Shown: positions 1 through 8,840 of the stretch, one piece after another
Position numbering within the stretch: the stretch's first letter is position 1
How the letters are laid out: every line of letters starts with the position of its first letter
Source: an uncultured Halomicronema sp.
Lineage (GTDB): Bacteria > Cyanobacteriota > Cyanobacteriia > Phormidesmidales > Phormidesmidaceae
Direction of reading: 5' to 3'
Assembly (NCBI GenBank): GCA_937899725.1
Contig: CALCCA010000084.1
Span: 1 to 36,707 of the forward strand
Length of the DNA stretch: 36,707 nt
Made by a program: the position numbers and the translations under genes
The notes under the pieces: model-generated
Databases searched by the model: none
Told to the model about the DNA's origin: nothing
What the model saw: only the letters and a program-made list of their open reading frames with translations

Positions 1-60
1 GGGCTGATTTTCGGGCTGATTTTCGGGCTGATTTTCGGGCTGATTGGCGGGCTGAAGAGT
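1..60 (+). repeat. 12-nt in-frame tandem repeat coding Gly-Leu-Ile-Phe
   Basis: The unit GGGCTGATTTTC occurs three times exactly (1-12, 13-24, 25-36). A fourth, changed copy lies at 37-48 and a weak fifth at 49-60. It is in frame with the truncated gene and encodes GLIF-GLIF-GLIF-GLIG-GL, a glycine-spaced hydrophobic stretch. The array may continue to the left of the window. Confidence 0.85.
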
Positions 61-456
61 GACATCACTATTCGCATGAAACCCAATCAGGGTATTTTAG
101 CTTCTGCCAAGAACTCGCTAATCCTGACTGGATTCGGATTTGCCCTCGCTGGCATCCTCGCGATTGGGCTGAATGCGGTCTTGCCAAGGGTACTCAGCGA
201 TGCCGATCTAATTCGTCGGATTGTTGGTGCTTCTATGGCCGCAGCGATTTGGATGTCGCTTAGTGAGAGCGGTGGTCAAGCCTGTATGCAGCACCTGGCT
301 CTCCGGCTGGTGCTGTGGCGCAGTGAGGCCATGCCGTGGAACTATGCCCAGTTTCTCAAATACACCTCTGAGTTGCGCCTCACCCGGCAAACCGGGGGCG
401 AGTTTCGCTTTTTCCATGATCTGCTGCGCGAGCATTTAGCCCAATCGTCGCCCTAA
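1..456 (+). CDS. C-terminal end of a membrane NACHT/NTPase-type protein (5' truncated by window)
   Basis: The reading frame is open from base 1, so the true start lies outside the window; the ATG at 76 is internal. The visible part begins with a Gly-Leu-Ile-Phe repeat (about residues 1-18 of the fragment), then a hydrophobic segment (LILTGFGFALAGILAIGL) and a second one (IVGASMAAAIWMSL). It closes with a segment reading TGGEFRFFHDLLREHLA. Large cyanobacterial NACHT or NB-ARC-like membrane proteins commonly end in this way, with Gly-Leu-Ile repeats followed by a 'GG-FRF-H-LL-(D/E)-(H/Y)-(L/F)A' tail. The NTPase domain itself is not visible, so the family call rests on the tail alone. The gene converges on secA with about 100 bp between stop codons. 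Confidence 0.6.
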   Translation, partial: GLIFGLIFGLIFGLIGGLKSDITIRMKPNQGILASAKNSLILTGFGFALAGILAIGLNAVLPRVLSDADLIRRIVGASMAAAIWMSLSESGGQACMQHLALRLVLWRSEAMPWNYAQFLKYTSELRLTRQTGGEFRFFHDLLREHLAQSSP

Positions 457-557
457 CCAACACTGAAGGGCGATTAGACCGCAGCACTTATGGCCCACTG
501 CTAAGAAGCAAGGGGCATGTGGACTGAAAACCCAGAATTGGCTGACTGGAGTAGCTG

Positions 558-3344
558 TTAACCGACCTCTTGGGAGGTTTTGACCTGAGGTTGAGCTTGG
601 GGCTGGAATTGGAAGAGCGTGTAGACGACGTTACGGCGAATGCCGATCATCATGTCCAAAAAGACTTCGTAGCCTTCGCTCTTGTATTCAATCAGCGGAT
701 CTTTTTGACCGTAGCCCCGTAGGCCGACGGTCTCTCGCAGCGAGTCCATTTGCTGCAGGTGCTCGCGCCAGAGGTTGTCGATCTGCTGCAGAATGAAGAA
801 TCGCTCGGCCTCGCGCATCAGGCCCGGCTTCATCTGGTCAACCTGCGCCTCTTTCATGTCGTAGGCCGTGCGCACCTGCTCATGGAGAAAAGTTCGGATT
901 TCGCCGACGGACAGATCTTCGAGCTGCGACGGCTCCATGTCAGCGAGTAGATAGACAAACTCTTTGACCTTCTCCACCATTTCCGGCAGCTTCCACTCTT
1001 CGGAGGGCAGCTCGGGATTAATGTAAGCGGTGACAATGTCGTCCATCGTGCGCTCAGCGTAAGAAATCACCAGCTCTTTAAGGTCTTGGCCTTCTAGCAC
1101 GCGCCGCCGCTCGGCGTAGATGGCTCGCCGCTGATTATTCATCACTTCGTCGTACTCAAACACCTGCTTACGGATGTCGTAGTAGTAGGTCTCGACCTTC
1201 TTCTGGGCGCCTTCTAGCGATCGCGTCAACATGCCCGATTCGATCGGCATGTCCTCTTCGACGCGGAACATATTCATCAAACCCGCAACACGATCGCCGC
1301 CAAAGATCCGCAACAGATTGTCTTCTAAGCTGAGGAAGAAGCGAGTGGAGCCGGGGTCACCCTGGCGGCCGGCACGACCCCGCAGCTGGTTATCAACCCG
1401 GCGCGATTCGTGGCGTTCGGTGCCAATGACGTGGAGGCCCCCGGCCTCGATCACCTTGTCATGCTCCTCGTCGGTAAACTGCTCATATTCATGCAGTACG
1501 AGATTGTAGGATTCCCGCAGCTGTTGAATCACGGGATCCTCAACCGGGGCTTTTTCCGCCGCGATCGCCACCTTGTCTTCGGCTTCTAATTCAGGCAGGC
1601 TGCGATCGCCGTAGGTGTCAACGGCTAAGGTCACGGTATCTTTGAGCATCTGCTCTGCTTCTGCCGATAGCTCCGTGGGGAAGATGTCGGGCGAGGCTTT
1701 CCAGGTTTTAACTTTCTTTTGCTCACCGGCGAACCCTTGAGCCTTACTGCGGCCTTGGGCACCCGGCACCGCGATCTTCATTTCGTCATCCTCGGGCTTG
1801 ACGATGCGCGGCATTAGGTACTCTCGTACCTTAAGGCGGGCCATGTATTCGGCGTTACCCCCCAGAATGATGTCGGTGCCGCGTCCGGCCATGTTGGTGG
1901 CGATCGTCACCGCGCCGCCGCGTCCCGCCTGGGCGACGATTTCAGCCTCTCGCTCCACGTTCTCTGGCTTGGCGTTCAGCAAGTTGTGGGGAATGTTGCG
2001 CTCGGCTAGCAGCGCCGACAGCAATTCGGACTTTTCGACGCTGGTGGTACCCACCAACACGGGGCGGCCCGTTTCGTGCATTTCGGCACATTCGCTGGCC
2101 ACGGCCTGCCACTTGGCCATCTCGGTTTTGTAAACCACATCGGCCAGGTCTTGGCGACGGGAGGGCTTGTTGGTCGCGATGACCGTCACTTCCAACTCGT
2201 AAATCTTTTCAAATTCCGCTTCTTCAGTTTTGGCTGTGCCGGTCATGCCCGACAGCTTGGGATACAGCAGGAAGAAATTCTGATAAGTAATGCTGGCGAG
2301 GGTTTGGGTTTCTGGCTGAATCTCGGCATGTTCTTTGGCCTCAATCGCCTGGTGCAGGCCATCGCTCCAGCGGCGGCCAGGCATCACCCGGCCCGTAAAC
2401 TCATCGACAATGACGACTTCGCCGTTGCGCACGATGTACTTGACGTCTTTGTCAAACAGTTCCTTGGCTTTGACGGCGTTGAAAATGTAGTGCGCCCACG
2501 GGTCTTTAGGATCAAAGAGATCCTGCACGCCCAGCATCTCTTCCGCGAGGATGAAACCTTCATCGTTGAGCAACACGTTGTGCGCCTTCTCATCCACTTC
2601 ATAGTGATCTTCACCGTTGAGGGCCGTCGCGACCTCGGCAGCCTTCGTATATTTTTCGCTGGGGCGCTGCACCTGGCCCGAGATGATTAGGGGGGTGCGG
2701 GCTTCATCCACCAAAATGGAATCCACTTCGTCGATCACGCAGAAGTTGAAGGGCCGCTGCACCACATCTTCAATGGAGGTGGCCATGTTGTCGCGCAGGT
2801 AGTCAAACCCGAACTCGCTATTGGTGCCGTAGGTGATGTCGCAGGCGTAGTTCTTCTGGCGCTCGCTGGGGCTCATGCCCTGCTGAATCAGGCCCACCTC
2901 AAGCCCCAAAAAGCGATGCACCTGCCCCATCCACTCGGCGTCGCGGCGGGCCAGATAGTCGTTCACCGTGACGACGTGAGCGCCTTTGCCCGTCAAAGCG
3001 TTGAGGTAACTCGGCAGGGTGGCCACCAGGGTTTTGCCCTCGCCGGTTTTCATCTCGGCGATTTGCCCTTCGTGCAGCACCATGCCGCCAATTAGCTGCA
3101 CATCAAAGTGGCGCATCCCCAAGACTCGGCGAGAGGCTTCTCGCACCACCGCAAAGGCTTCGGTGAGGATGTCATCCAGCGACTCTCCTTTCGCCAAGCG
3201 CTGTTGGAACTCGCCCGTTTTGGCCGCCAGCGCTTCGTCTGACAGCGGCTGGATTTCTTCTTCCAGCAAGTTGATTTCGACTACATCGGGTTTGTAGCGT
3301 TTGAGTTTTCGAGCGTTTGGATCACCAAGCAGAGCTTTGAGCAT
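558..3344 (-). CDS. secA: Preprotein translocase subunit SecA
   Basis: This is the ATPase motor that pushes preproteins through SecYEG at the plasma membrane and, in cyanobacteria, the thylakoid membrane. The 928-residue product is full length. Walker A (MKTGEGKT) lies near 98-105 and Walker B ([18 protein letters not shown]) near 203-220. The second nucleotide-binding half carries [14 protein letters not shown] and [20 protein letters not shown]. An extra acidic segment of roughly 80 residues follows IILGG, as is usual in cyanobacterial and plastid SecA. The C terminus ends in a Gln/Pro-rich tail ([10 protein letters not shown]) without the Cys-x-Cys zinc motif of E. coli SecA, again normal for cyanobacteria. 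The start is an ATG with GGA upstream. It is transcribed alone and converges with the gene at the window's left edge. Confidence 0.98.
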   Translation of the reverse strand: MLKALLGDPNARKLKRYKPDVVEINLLEEEIQPLSDEALAAKTGEFQQRLAKGESLDDILTEAFAVVREASRRVLGMRHFDVQLIGGMVLHEGQIAEMKTGEGKTLVATLPSYLNALTGKGAHVVTVNDYLARRDAEWMGQVHRFLGLEVGLIQQGMSPSERQKNYACDITYGTNSEFGFDYLRDNMATSIEDVVQRPFNFCVIDEVDSILVDEARTPLIISGQVQRPSEKYTKAAEVATALNGEDHYEVDEKAHNVLLNDEGFILAEEMLGVQDLFDPKDPWAHYIFNAVKAKELFDKDVKYIVRNGEVVIVDEFTGRVMPGRRWSDGLHQAIEAKEHAEIQPETQTLASITYQNFFLLYPKLSGMTGTAKTEEAEFEKIYELEVTVIATNKPSRRQDLADVVYKTEMAKWQAVASECAEMHETGRPVLVGTTSVEKSELLSALLAERNIPHNLLNAKPENVEREAEIVAQAGRGGAVTIATNMAGRGTDIILGGNAEYMARLKVREYLMPRIVKPEDDEMKIAVPGAQGRSKAQGFAGEQKKVKTWKASPDIFPTELSAEAEQMLKDTVTLAVDTYGDRSLPELEAEDKVAIAAEKAPVEDPVIQQLRESYNLVLHEYEQFTDEEHDKVIEAGGLHVIGTERHESRRVDNQLRGRAGRQGDPGSTRFFLSLEDNLLRIFGGDRVAGLMNMFRVEEDMPIESGMLTRSLEGAQKKVETYYYDIRKQVFEYDEVMNNQRRAIYAERRRVLEGQDLKELVISYAERTMDDIVTAYINPELPSEEWKLPEMVEKVKEFVYLLADMEPSQLEDLSVGEIRTFLHEQVRTAYDMKEAQVDQMKPGLMREAERFFILQQIDNLWREHLQQMDSLRETVGLRGYGQKDPLIEYKSEGYEVFLDMMIGIRRNVVYTLFQFQPQAQPQVKTSQEVG

Positions 3345-3448
3345 ATGTCCGGAGACGATGAATGGATAGATTCTTTAGTAAAACGAAAATTCTTGCGCTT
3401 AACAATGGGCGATCGCCGCACCTTCAACGCTTGAGACAATCGAATCAC

Positions 3449-3491
3449 CGTTTACTGATCCTACCACTTGCCCTTGGGGGATCAGTAAACG
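3449..3491. promoter_or_regulatory. 13-bp perfect inverted repeat in the secA upstream region
   Basis: CGTTTACTGATCC (3449-3461) and its exact reverse complement GGATCAGTAAACG (3479-3491) flank a 17-nt loop. The structure lies 105-147 bp upstream of the secA start codon. It could form a hairpin in a long 5' leader or be a two-arm protein-binding site. There is no T-run on either side, so it is not a simple terminator. The rest of the 3345-3881 gap is AT-richer near 3490-3550 and holds no gene I can support. Confidence 0.55.
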
Positions 3492-3805
3492 CTGATGTTT
3501 TGGATTATCTTTAAGATTAGAAAATAAGTTTCGTGTCTAAGATAAGTTCACTATGAACGTTTAATACGGTTCCGAGCTGTTTTTTTATGCCAGATTTCTC
3601 CCTCAGGGTGTTTGTCGCTCCGGATCTCAGCCAGTGTGGGCTGGGCAACCGCCGTTATGAGGGTGTGATTGGCCGCCGCGATGAGCACGCGATCGCGACG
3701 CGACCCGGCGATGTCTTGAGTCTGCGACGACGAGTCTCGGGCGTTTGGTCTTAGACGTTGGGTCACCGCTATCGACCCAAGCCGACCAACGCCAGCCCAT
3801 TGATA

Positions 3806-3837
3806 GAGTCAGCGCTCTCTGAGTTTTTCGCTGACTC
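3806..3837. other. 9-bp inverted repeat upstream of the GNAT gene
   Basis: GAGTCAGCG (3806-3814) pairs perfectly with CGCTGACTC (3829-3837) around a 14-nt pyrimidine-rich loop. It ends 44 bp before the ATG at 3882. It may be a 5'-leader hairpin or an operator. The function is not readable from the sequence. Confidence 0.4.
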
Positions 3838-3881
3838 GGTTTGCCTAGCCGTCGTCCCTTTTACCTTCTTTGTTACTCGTT

Positions 3882-4361
3882 ATGGACTGCAGCAACATTC
3901 AATTTCAATACGTTGAGACGTTAAGCCCCGCCGAGATGCAGCAGCTAATTACCCTGTTTCAACGGGCTGCGTTTTGGGCCAGCGATCGCACTGATGCAGA
4001 TATGGCCGTCGCGATCGCCCATAGTCACCCAGTCGTCATTGCTTGGGATGGAGAGCAGCTGATTGGCTTTGCCCGCGCCACGTCTGACGGCGTCTATCGG
4101 GCCACTATTTGGGATGTGGTGATCGACCCTCACTATCAAGGAGCCGGACTCGGCCGCAAACTGGTGCAAACGGTGCTGAGTCATCCCCTCATGAGCCGGA
4201 TTGAGCGCGTCTACTTGATGACGACCCATCAGCAAGCGTTTTATCAGCGCATTGGCTTTCAAGAAAATCAGACCACCACAATGGTGCTGTTCCATCAAGA
4301 AATTGAGCCCGTGCCGAATTTGGTGACTGTCGAGCAAGAGCCTCTATCTGGTCAGATTTAG
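3882..4361 (+). CDS. GNAT-family N-acetyltransferase, Ycf52/NSI-like
   Basis: The product is a single GNAT domain of 159 residues that would transfer an acetyl group from acetyl-CoA to an amine. The acetyl-CoA loop is QGAGLGR (about 86-92), after the beta strand IWDVVIDP. The segment DGEQLIGFARATSDGVYRATIWDVV closely recalls the plastid-type GNATs (red-algal Ycf52, plant NSI/GNAT2), which are protein acetyltransferases. That likeness is from memory of the family and the substrate here is unknown. I chose the ATG at 3882; an in-frame TTG at 3870 would add four residues (MLLV) and has no better ribosome site. The gene stands alone. Confidence 0.85.
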   Translation: MDCSNIQFQYVETLSPAEMQQLITLFQRAAFWASDRTDADMAVAIAHSHPVVIAWDGEQLIGFARATSDGVYRATIWDVVIDPHYQGAGLGRKLVQTVLSHPLMSRIERVYLMTTHQQAFYQRIGFQENQTTTMVLFHQEIEPVPNLVTVEQEPLSGQI

Positions 4362-4447
4362 ACCGGTTCGTCCACTCAGGGAATTGCTTGAAAATAGTGT
4401 GTTGATCGCAGGGGTTTGGCAGGTATGTGTTTAGCAACCAGCTACTG

Positions 4448-4800
4448 CCGATCCCCCTCAATCCCCCTTTTTAAGGCTATCCATTACGCATAAGTAGCTA
4501 AAAGCTATGTCAGCAGAGAATTCTAGACTACGCTTGAGCGTTCAAACCTCACCGCCTACGGCACCTCTCCTTGCCAAGGAGAGGTTTATTCATCGGCTAG
4601 TGAACAGATTTGACCCAAGTTTGACAGGACATCTAGTTCCTCTCCTTGCCAAGGCGAGGCTAGGTGAGGTCATACAGCCCGTAAAACAACCACAACCGAT
4701 CTTCAGAAACCCCGTCGCAAAGGGTATACAACGACTTGTGTGTAACGGATAGCTTTTTAAGGGGGACTTCTAAGCCCGTGAGTTGCGAGTCCCCTTTTTG
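4448..4800. repeat. Repeat-filled intergenic stretch with two short palindromes
   Basis: The 556-bp gap between the GNAT and kinase genes is made of short repeats. A palindrome with 9-bp arms, CCTCTCCTT / AAGGAGAGG, lies at 4564-4584; a near copy with one changed base lies at 4639-4659. Outer segments rich in TCCCCC-TTTTT-AAGG (near 4450-4475) and TTTTTAAGGGGGA (near 4752-4766) are roughly inverted, with another CCCCCTTTTTGG near 4790. An 81-codon ORF here (4507-4752) runs through the palindromes and is not credible as a gene. It looks like remnants of small dispersed elements. Confidence 0.5.
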
Positions 4801-4917
4801 GTGGCGAAGCCTGCCCGGAGGGCGCAGGGGCGGCGATCGCGGGGAATCCTACGAGCCCGCTCAACCGATACTTTGGCACTGCTAACCCCTTACCGAAAAC
4901 GTGTCGATTTTCGAAGG

Positions 4918-5706
4918 TTATGCAGGCGCGGCCCCTAAATTGGGCGGTTGGGGGAGCGTCAGCTGCAGCCGCGTTGGGGTCGTGTCGGTTGCCTGGGTCA
5001 GTTGAATTAGACTGCCGCCGAGAGCCTGCAGCATCGCTTCTACCAGGCCCATCCGTAGGCTAGCGGAGAGCGTGTCATTGAGCTCAAACTCGGTCGGTTG
5101 AGGAAAGGCGATGGGCTCTTGCCAGGAGCCAGTGGGCCGGTCATCGTCGAGCCAGAGCTGCCACGTATCAGCGGGGGGGGTCGGGGCGAGACTCAGATGC
5201 AGCGTGCCGCGATCGCGATTTGCTAGCGCCATATCGATCAGTGTGGTGAGCACGTTGCACAGCCAGGCCGGGTCCGTCTGCACTGATTGGGATGGCTCAG
5301 GAAAGTTGACCACGAGCCGCAGGTTGCGATCGGTGACCTGCAGCTGGTTCATCTCTTTAACCTGACTGAAAATCTGCGTCCACGGCACCGTTTGCACCTG
5401 CGGGATGACGCGTCCCATCTCAACTTTCGATACGCGAATCAAAAAATCGAGATATTCCAGCAGCTTCATCGAAGCGGCATAGGCCTCGCCGACAAAGGCC
5501 CGCTCTTCTGCCACATCATCACAGAGCCCCTCGATAATCATTTGCTGCAGGCTGATGACTTTGCTGAGGGGCGATCGCAACTCATGGGCCGTGCGCGCTA
5601 AAAAGCCGCCCTTAAAGTCCGCTAGCTCTAAGGCGCGATAATAGGCCAGTTCTAGGCTGGCAGCGGACGGTTGCGGGGAACTTGCTTCGTTTGCCTCGGC
5701 CATCAT
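4918..5706 (-). CDS. Histidine-kinase-like protein with degenerate ATPase domain
   Basis: The 262-residue product has a HisKA dimerisation helix with a good H-box (RTAHELRSPLSKVISLQQ, likely phospho-accepting His near 41). The second half aligns in order with a HATPase domain but lacks its key features. The N-box position reads VLTTLIDMALANRDRG without the usual Asn, the DxGxG motif is replaced by LWLDDDRPTG, and the glycine lid is reduced to SASLRMGLVEAMLQALGGSL. There is no transmembrane segment, sensor domain or adjacent response regulator. It may be a phosphotransfer or scaffold protein, or a decaying kinase. The ATG at 5706 has AGGA about six bases upstream; a TTG at 5721 is the longer alternative. 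Confidence 0.75.
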   Translation of the reverse strand: MMAEANEASSPQPSAASLELAYYRALELADFKGGFLARTAHELRSPLSKVISLQQMIIEGLCDDVAEERAFVGEAYAASMKLLEYLDFLIRVSKVEMGRVIPQVQTVPWTQIFSQVKEMNQLQVTDRNLRLVVNFPEPSQSVQTDPAWLCNVLTTLIDMALANRDRGTLHLSLAPTPPADTWQLWLDDDRPTGSWQEPIAFPQPTEFELNDTLSASLRMGLVEAMLQALGGSLIQLTQATDTTPTRLQLTLPQPPNLGAAPA

Positions 5707-6261
5707 CAGAAATCCTGTCAACTTCGCTATTCAAGCCTATAGTCTGCCTTTTGCATACGCGACCGTTGAAATTTGTATTTCAATCAAAAATTTAGGGCGA
5801 GAGCAGGGTGAACTCTGTGCTTACCCCATAGACAGCAGGGGCGTTAGCCCCCCAGACCAAGACGATACCGTTTGGGTGAAGAAAATTCTGTCAGGGAGAT
5901 TGCACAGACCGGGTCGGGACGAAGGGCCTTGCGTCTCGACCCAAACTCACTCAGGTGATTGTTGAGAAAGACGATACCGGCACTGTCAGGGCGGGTTTTG
6001 TGGATGCTTTGTATCGATGAATTCAAGGTTCTATAGCAAGCCGCAGTTTGATGCGATCATTCCAGATGACTGCAATCACGATCTGGTGGGCTTTTTAACT
6101 CCGACTTCCGAATTCTGCATTCCGAATTCTGCTATAGCTAAACCCGGCCCTCACGGAATCTGAGTTTGGGACAAGGGCATCAGGCACGCTTACCCGCTGT
6201 TGCGGCGATAATACCCTCGCCGAAGGCGGGGTGGGTTGAACCCGAATTGGCGTCACGGATA
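5707..6261. other. 555-bp gap with a strong hairpin and short repeats
   Basis: No convincing gene lies here; a 60-codon minus ORF at 5844-6026 has no recognisable feature. A near-perfect hairpin spans 5911-5942, with arms GGGTCGGGACG and CGTCTCGACCC (one G-T pair) and an inner AAGG/CCTT. The 8-bp pair CTATAGCA (6031-6038) / TGCTATAG (6130-6137) bounds a 107-bp segment containing two copies of TTCCGAATTCTGC, which may be a small fold-back element. Near 6219-6250 is a GGGTGGGTTGAACCCGAA segment that partly recurs near 30272. Confidence 0.45.
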
Positions 6262-6846
6262 TTATCTTTGCTGGCGACTAGCACTTGACACCTGGGGCAG
6301 GGGAGCCGCTGCCTGCGGCCAAGGGCCGGGTGGAGTCGAGGGCAGTTCTACCGTCGTTTCTTGGGTGTCGTAAAGGGTGAAGCCTCGCGCCTCGTAATTT
6401 TTGTAGGCGTAGCGACTGTCTAAATTGCAGGTGTGGAGCCAAACGCGACGATCCGCGATGGCCCAGGCGCGCTCAATGCCGACGGTGAGCAAATGACCGC
6501 CAATGCCCTGACCGATGAACTGGGGCAGCAAGCCGAAATACTCAATTTTGACGGTGCTTTCTGGCTGGATTTCAAGTTCGATGTAGCCAGCAGGAGTGCC
6601 TGAGAGATAGGCAACCCAGGTTTCCAACTCGGGTCGGTTGAGATAGTCAAGCCATTGGTCGTAGGTCCACTTCAGGCGATCGCACCAATACCAATGGCCA
6701 CCCACGCTGGTATACAAAAACCGGCTGAATTCAGGACAGGCGATGGTGACCTGCTGCACGCTGAGTTGGGGATTGTCGAGCCGCTGGGGCCGCAAATCCG
6801 CCGGGGTGAGCATCTCTAAATACCAGGTGATGAGGGGATGAATCAT
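6262..6846 (-). CDS. GNAT-family N-acetyltransferase
   Basis: A 194-residue product with a GNAT fold near residues 60-165. The acetyl-CoA binding loop is FIGQGIGGHLL (about 110-120), following the strand KIEYFGLLP. A C-terminal YKNYEARGFTLYDTQ matches the usual last strands of GNAT enzymes. The acceptor substrate cannot be told. The last 25 or so residues are Pro/Ala/Ser-rich and look unstructured. The start is an ATG. It is unrelated in detail to the other GNAT at 3.9 kb, so this is not a recent duplication. Confidence 0.85.
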   Translation of the reverse strand: MIHPLITWYLEMLTPADLRPQRLDNPQLSVQQVTIACPEFSRFLYTSVGGHWYWCDRLKWTYDQWLDYLNRPELETWVAYLSGTPAGYIELEIQPESTVKIEYFGLLPQFIGQGIGGHLLTVGIERAWAIADRRVWLHTCNLDSRYAYKNYEARGFTLYDTQETTVELPSTPPGPWPQAAAPLPQVSSASRQQR

Positions 6847-6939
6847 TGAGAGCGATCGCGTTTCTTGCCGTCGGTAAGCGTTGGCCCCGACTGAGCCGAT
6901 GTCCTCTTCGTTGGGATGGTCTCAATCAGGGCCAAGGTG

Positions 6940-7236
6940 CTACTGATAATATCGTTCATCTAACCAAACCCGAACTGCTCGCTCAGAATCAAAATGGTGA
7001 CGAGTCCGAGTCACGGGATCATACGCCTCATAGTAGAGATGACCCTCGCGATCGCGCTTCGTCCAAATGGTCGGGTCCTGAGCCTGAGCCCCGACCAAAT
7101 AATTGACGATGGCGCGACCGAGCTGACTCCAGCGCGACTGATGCGCCCCGCGTGCGGTCTCTGAGTCAATTAGCGGGGCTTGTTCCTGCTCCGGAGAGAT
7201 GAGTTCTAACCGGGCATAGAGGTCTTGTTGTGTCAT
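6940..7236 (-). CDS. Conserved small cyanobacterial protein, unknown function
   Basis: A 98-residue soluble product. The C-terminal half (TIWTKRDREGHLYYEAYDPVTRTRHHFDSERAVRVWLDERYY) looks like a compact beta-rich fold with conserved aromatics. I recognise this as a type of small protein met in cyanobacteria but know no function. The ATG at 7236 follows AAGGACAGG at a good distance; a TTG at 7251 would add five residues (MKDRL) and overlap that ribosome site, so the ATG is preferred. It ends 93 bp upstream of the GNAT gene on the same strand and could share a transcript with it. Confidence 0.65.
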   Translation of the reverse strand: MTQQDLYARLELISPEQEQAPLIDSETARGAHQSRWSQLGRAIVNYLVGAQAQDPTIWTKRDREGHLYYEAYDPVTRTRHHFDSERAVRVWLDERYYQ

Positions 7237-7343
7237 GAGCCTGTCCTTCAAAAATCAGGTCAGCTCGAATCGATTCGGCATAGTTGAATTGTCCTCAATT
7301 CTTTCCCGATCGAACAGAGACAGTTGTCGTGAATTGTTTTGGT

Positions 7344-7368
7344 AACAGTTTCAATTTCTAAAACTGTT
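7344..7368. promoter_or_regulatory. 8-bp inverted repeat upstream of the small conserved gene
   Basis: AACAGTTT (7344-7351) and AAACTGTT (7361-7368) form a perfect inverted repeat around nine AT-rich bases, about 108 bp upstream of the ATG at 7236. The stretch 7240-7480 is AT-richer than its surroundings, as expected of a promoter region. No T-run follows on either strand, so an operator or weak leader hairpin is more likely than a terminator. Confidence 0.35.
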
Positions 7369-7479
7369 CTGGTGGAAAATAGTCACATGAGACCATTGGT
7401 TTATGTCAATACTCAGTGCGCGGACTCCTCCCAATAGCAGAATCCCGAATTCTACAGAAAGACCTCGCTCTAGAAAATC

Positions 7480-8208
7480 CTAGGCGTCGGCTGCTGGCCA
7501 CAGGGAGGTGGTCTGCCGCAGGCTGCTGAAATCGCCATTACCAAGAATCAGATGATCCAAAATAGGAATGCCCAACAGCTGCGACGCCTCTAACAACTGC
7601 TGGGTGAGGCTGATATCTTCTGGGCTGGGGTCAAGATTACCGGTGGGGTGATTGTGGGCAATGATGACTCGGGTGGCCCCTTGCCGAATCACTTCTTTGA
7701 AAATATCGCGGGGATGGGCCAGCGTTTCCGTTGCAGTGCCGATGGTGATCACCTTCATCCCCAAAATGCGATGTTTGACATCGAGAAAGAGTACCGCAAA
7801 CCGTTCTTGTGCCTGCCACATCAGTTCATGACTCATGGCGGCAGCGGCCACGCTGGGGTCATCGACCACCGTTTTTTCGGGCGGGCGCGACTGCAAAACC
7901 CGTTTACCTAGTTCGATCGCGGCCAAAATGCTGGTAGCCTTGGCCGGGCCGACCCCTGATATTGTCATCAGCTCTTGGGCGGAGACCTCACGCATCACAT
8001 TCATGGCATCGCGCTGATCGGCGCTGAGGCATTGCAAAATGTATTGTCCTAAGCCCACTGCCGACAGCTTGCCAGGGCCTTGACCCGTGCCTAACAAAAT
8101 GGCGAGCAGTTCGGCGGTGGCCAGGGTTTTGGCACCCTGGGCCAGCAATCGCTCACGGGGGCGATCGCCCGCAGGCATGTCAGTTACCCGCACTTGATAA
8201 GTCGTCAT
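7480..8208 (-). CDS. radC: RadC family JAMM/MPN+ protein
   Basis: The 242-residue product has the two expected parts. The N-terminal helix-hairpin-helix ([21 protein letters not shown], about 83-103) suggests DNA binding. The C-terminal MPN+ domain carries the zinc-binding signature [14 protein letters not shown], with both His near 185-187 and Asp near 198. Length and motif order are those of a complete family member. RadC was named for DNA repair in E. coli, but its real activity is unsettled and chromosomal members are common. The start ATG at 8208 lies only 38 bp from a miniature repeat element that fills most of the intergenic region. Confidence 0.92.
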   Translation of the reverse strand: MTTYQVRVTDMPAGDRPRERLLAQGAKTLATAELLAILLGTGQGPGKLSAVGLGQYILQCLSADQRDAMNVMREVSAQELMTISGVGPAKATSILAAIELGKRVLQSRPPEKTVVDDPSVAAAAMSHELMWQAQERFAVLFLDVKHRILGMKVITIGTATETLAHPRDIFKEVIRQGATRVIIAHNHPTGNLDPSPEDISLTQQLLEASQLLGIPILDHLILGNGDFSSLRQTTSLWPAADA

Positions 8209-8245
8209 AGCAGCACCCGAGCCGATAAAGTGAGAAGATTTCTTT

Positions 8246-8360
8246 GTTAGGACTGACCCATCGCCCCCTGATGGAGCTCAATTTTGGGGAGGTTGCATCC
8301 GGTTTTCTTAAAACTGGGGGGAAGGGGGCCGAAACCCAATGCAACTGCGTCAGTCCTGTC
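8246..8360. mobile_element. Miniature inverted-repeat element (about 115 bp) between radC and the DUF1824 gene
   Basis: The ends GTTAGGACTGACCCA (8246-8260) and TGCGTCAGTCCTGTC (8346-8360) are inverted copies with three mismatches; the core AGGACTGAC/GTCAGTCCT is perfect. Nested inside are GTTGCAT/ATGCAAC and a CCGGTTTT/AAAACTGG hairpin, so the whole segment can fold on itself. There is no ORF. Ends close to GTTAGGACT-ACGCA are, from memory, widespread in cyanobacterial miniature elements. It lies in the shared upstream region of two divergent genes. Confidence 0.65.
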
Positions 8361-8402
8361 TGTACTCAGTAAGCCCAGGCCACTTGTGCCCATAACGTCA
8401 CC

Positions 8403-8840
8403 ATGACCGCCACCGATTCCAGTTCGATTGATGCCAGCGCCATCGATTACCGAGCCCTTAAAAAGCAGTTGGCGCAGTTCAGCCGGTTAGAAACGCCGCC
8501 AGTGCTCTCCGATGCCGAAAGCGTGGACGTGCGCACTGCTCTCAAGCATTTCAATGCGGCGGCTGACTACGAGACTTTGGGCGTCTGCGCCGATACGTTG
8601 GCGGTGGGGCAGGCGGCGATCGAAGCCTATGTCGCGGCCTTGAGTCGTCCGATTCAACTTGACCTCGACCCGCGCAGCGGCCCCGTCTATCTGAAGTTCA
8701 ACACGCTCAAAGGGGCCTGGTATTTAGACGATTATGTGGGCACTGCCAGGGGCGTTTTGATTTCATTTCACGCTTCTGAGCCTGAGGTCGACGTCATCAA
8801 CGGCACCTATGGGCCGTTTCCGTTTGATTTATTTGGCTAG
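8403..8840 (+). CDS. DUF1824 family protein
   Basis: A 145-residue soluble protein. The C-terminal part (PVYLKFNTLKGAWYLDDYVGTARGVLISFHASEPEVDVINGTYGPFPFDLF) matches my recollection of DUF1824, a family found almost only in cyanobacteria with no assigned function. The N-terminal half is helical. The ATG is preceded by only weak Shine-Dalgarno similarity, which is common in this phylum. It is divergent from radC, with a miniature element between them. Confidence 0.75.
   Translation: MTATDSSSIDASAIDYRALKKQLAQFSRLETPPVLSDAESVDVRTALKHFNAAADYETLGVCADTLAVGQAAIEAYVAALSRPIQLDLDPRSGPVYLKFNTLKGAWYLDDYVGTARGVLISFHASEPEVDVINGTYGPFPFDLFG

Noticed and set aside
2076-2690. 204-codon plus-strand ORF inside secA
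   Set aside because: It is fully antisense to an unmistakable SecA coding frame and has no domain or ribosome site of its own.
3551-3766. 71-codon minus-strand ORF in the secA-GNAT gap
   Set aside because: It lacks an ATG start with a ribosome site, has arginine-rich low-information sequence, and no recognisable similarity.
4507-4752. 81-codon plus ORF
   Set aside because: Its sequence is made of the two CCTCTCCTT palindromes and adjoining repeats, so the open frame is a by-product.
5844-6026. 60-codon minus ORF
   Set aside because: It overlaps a strong hairpin at 5911-5942 and shows no start signal or protein-like features.
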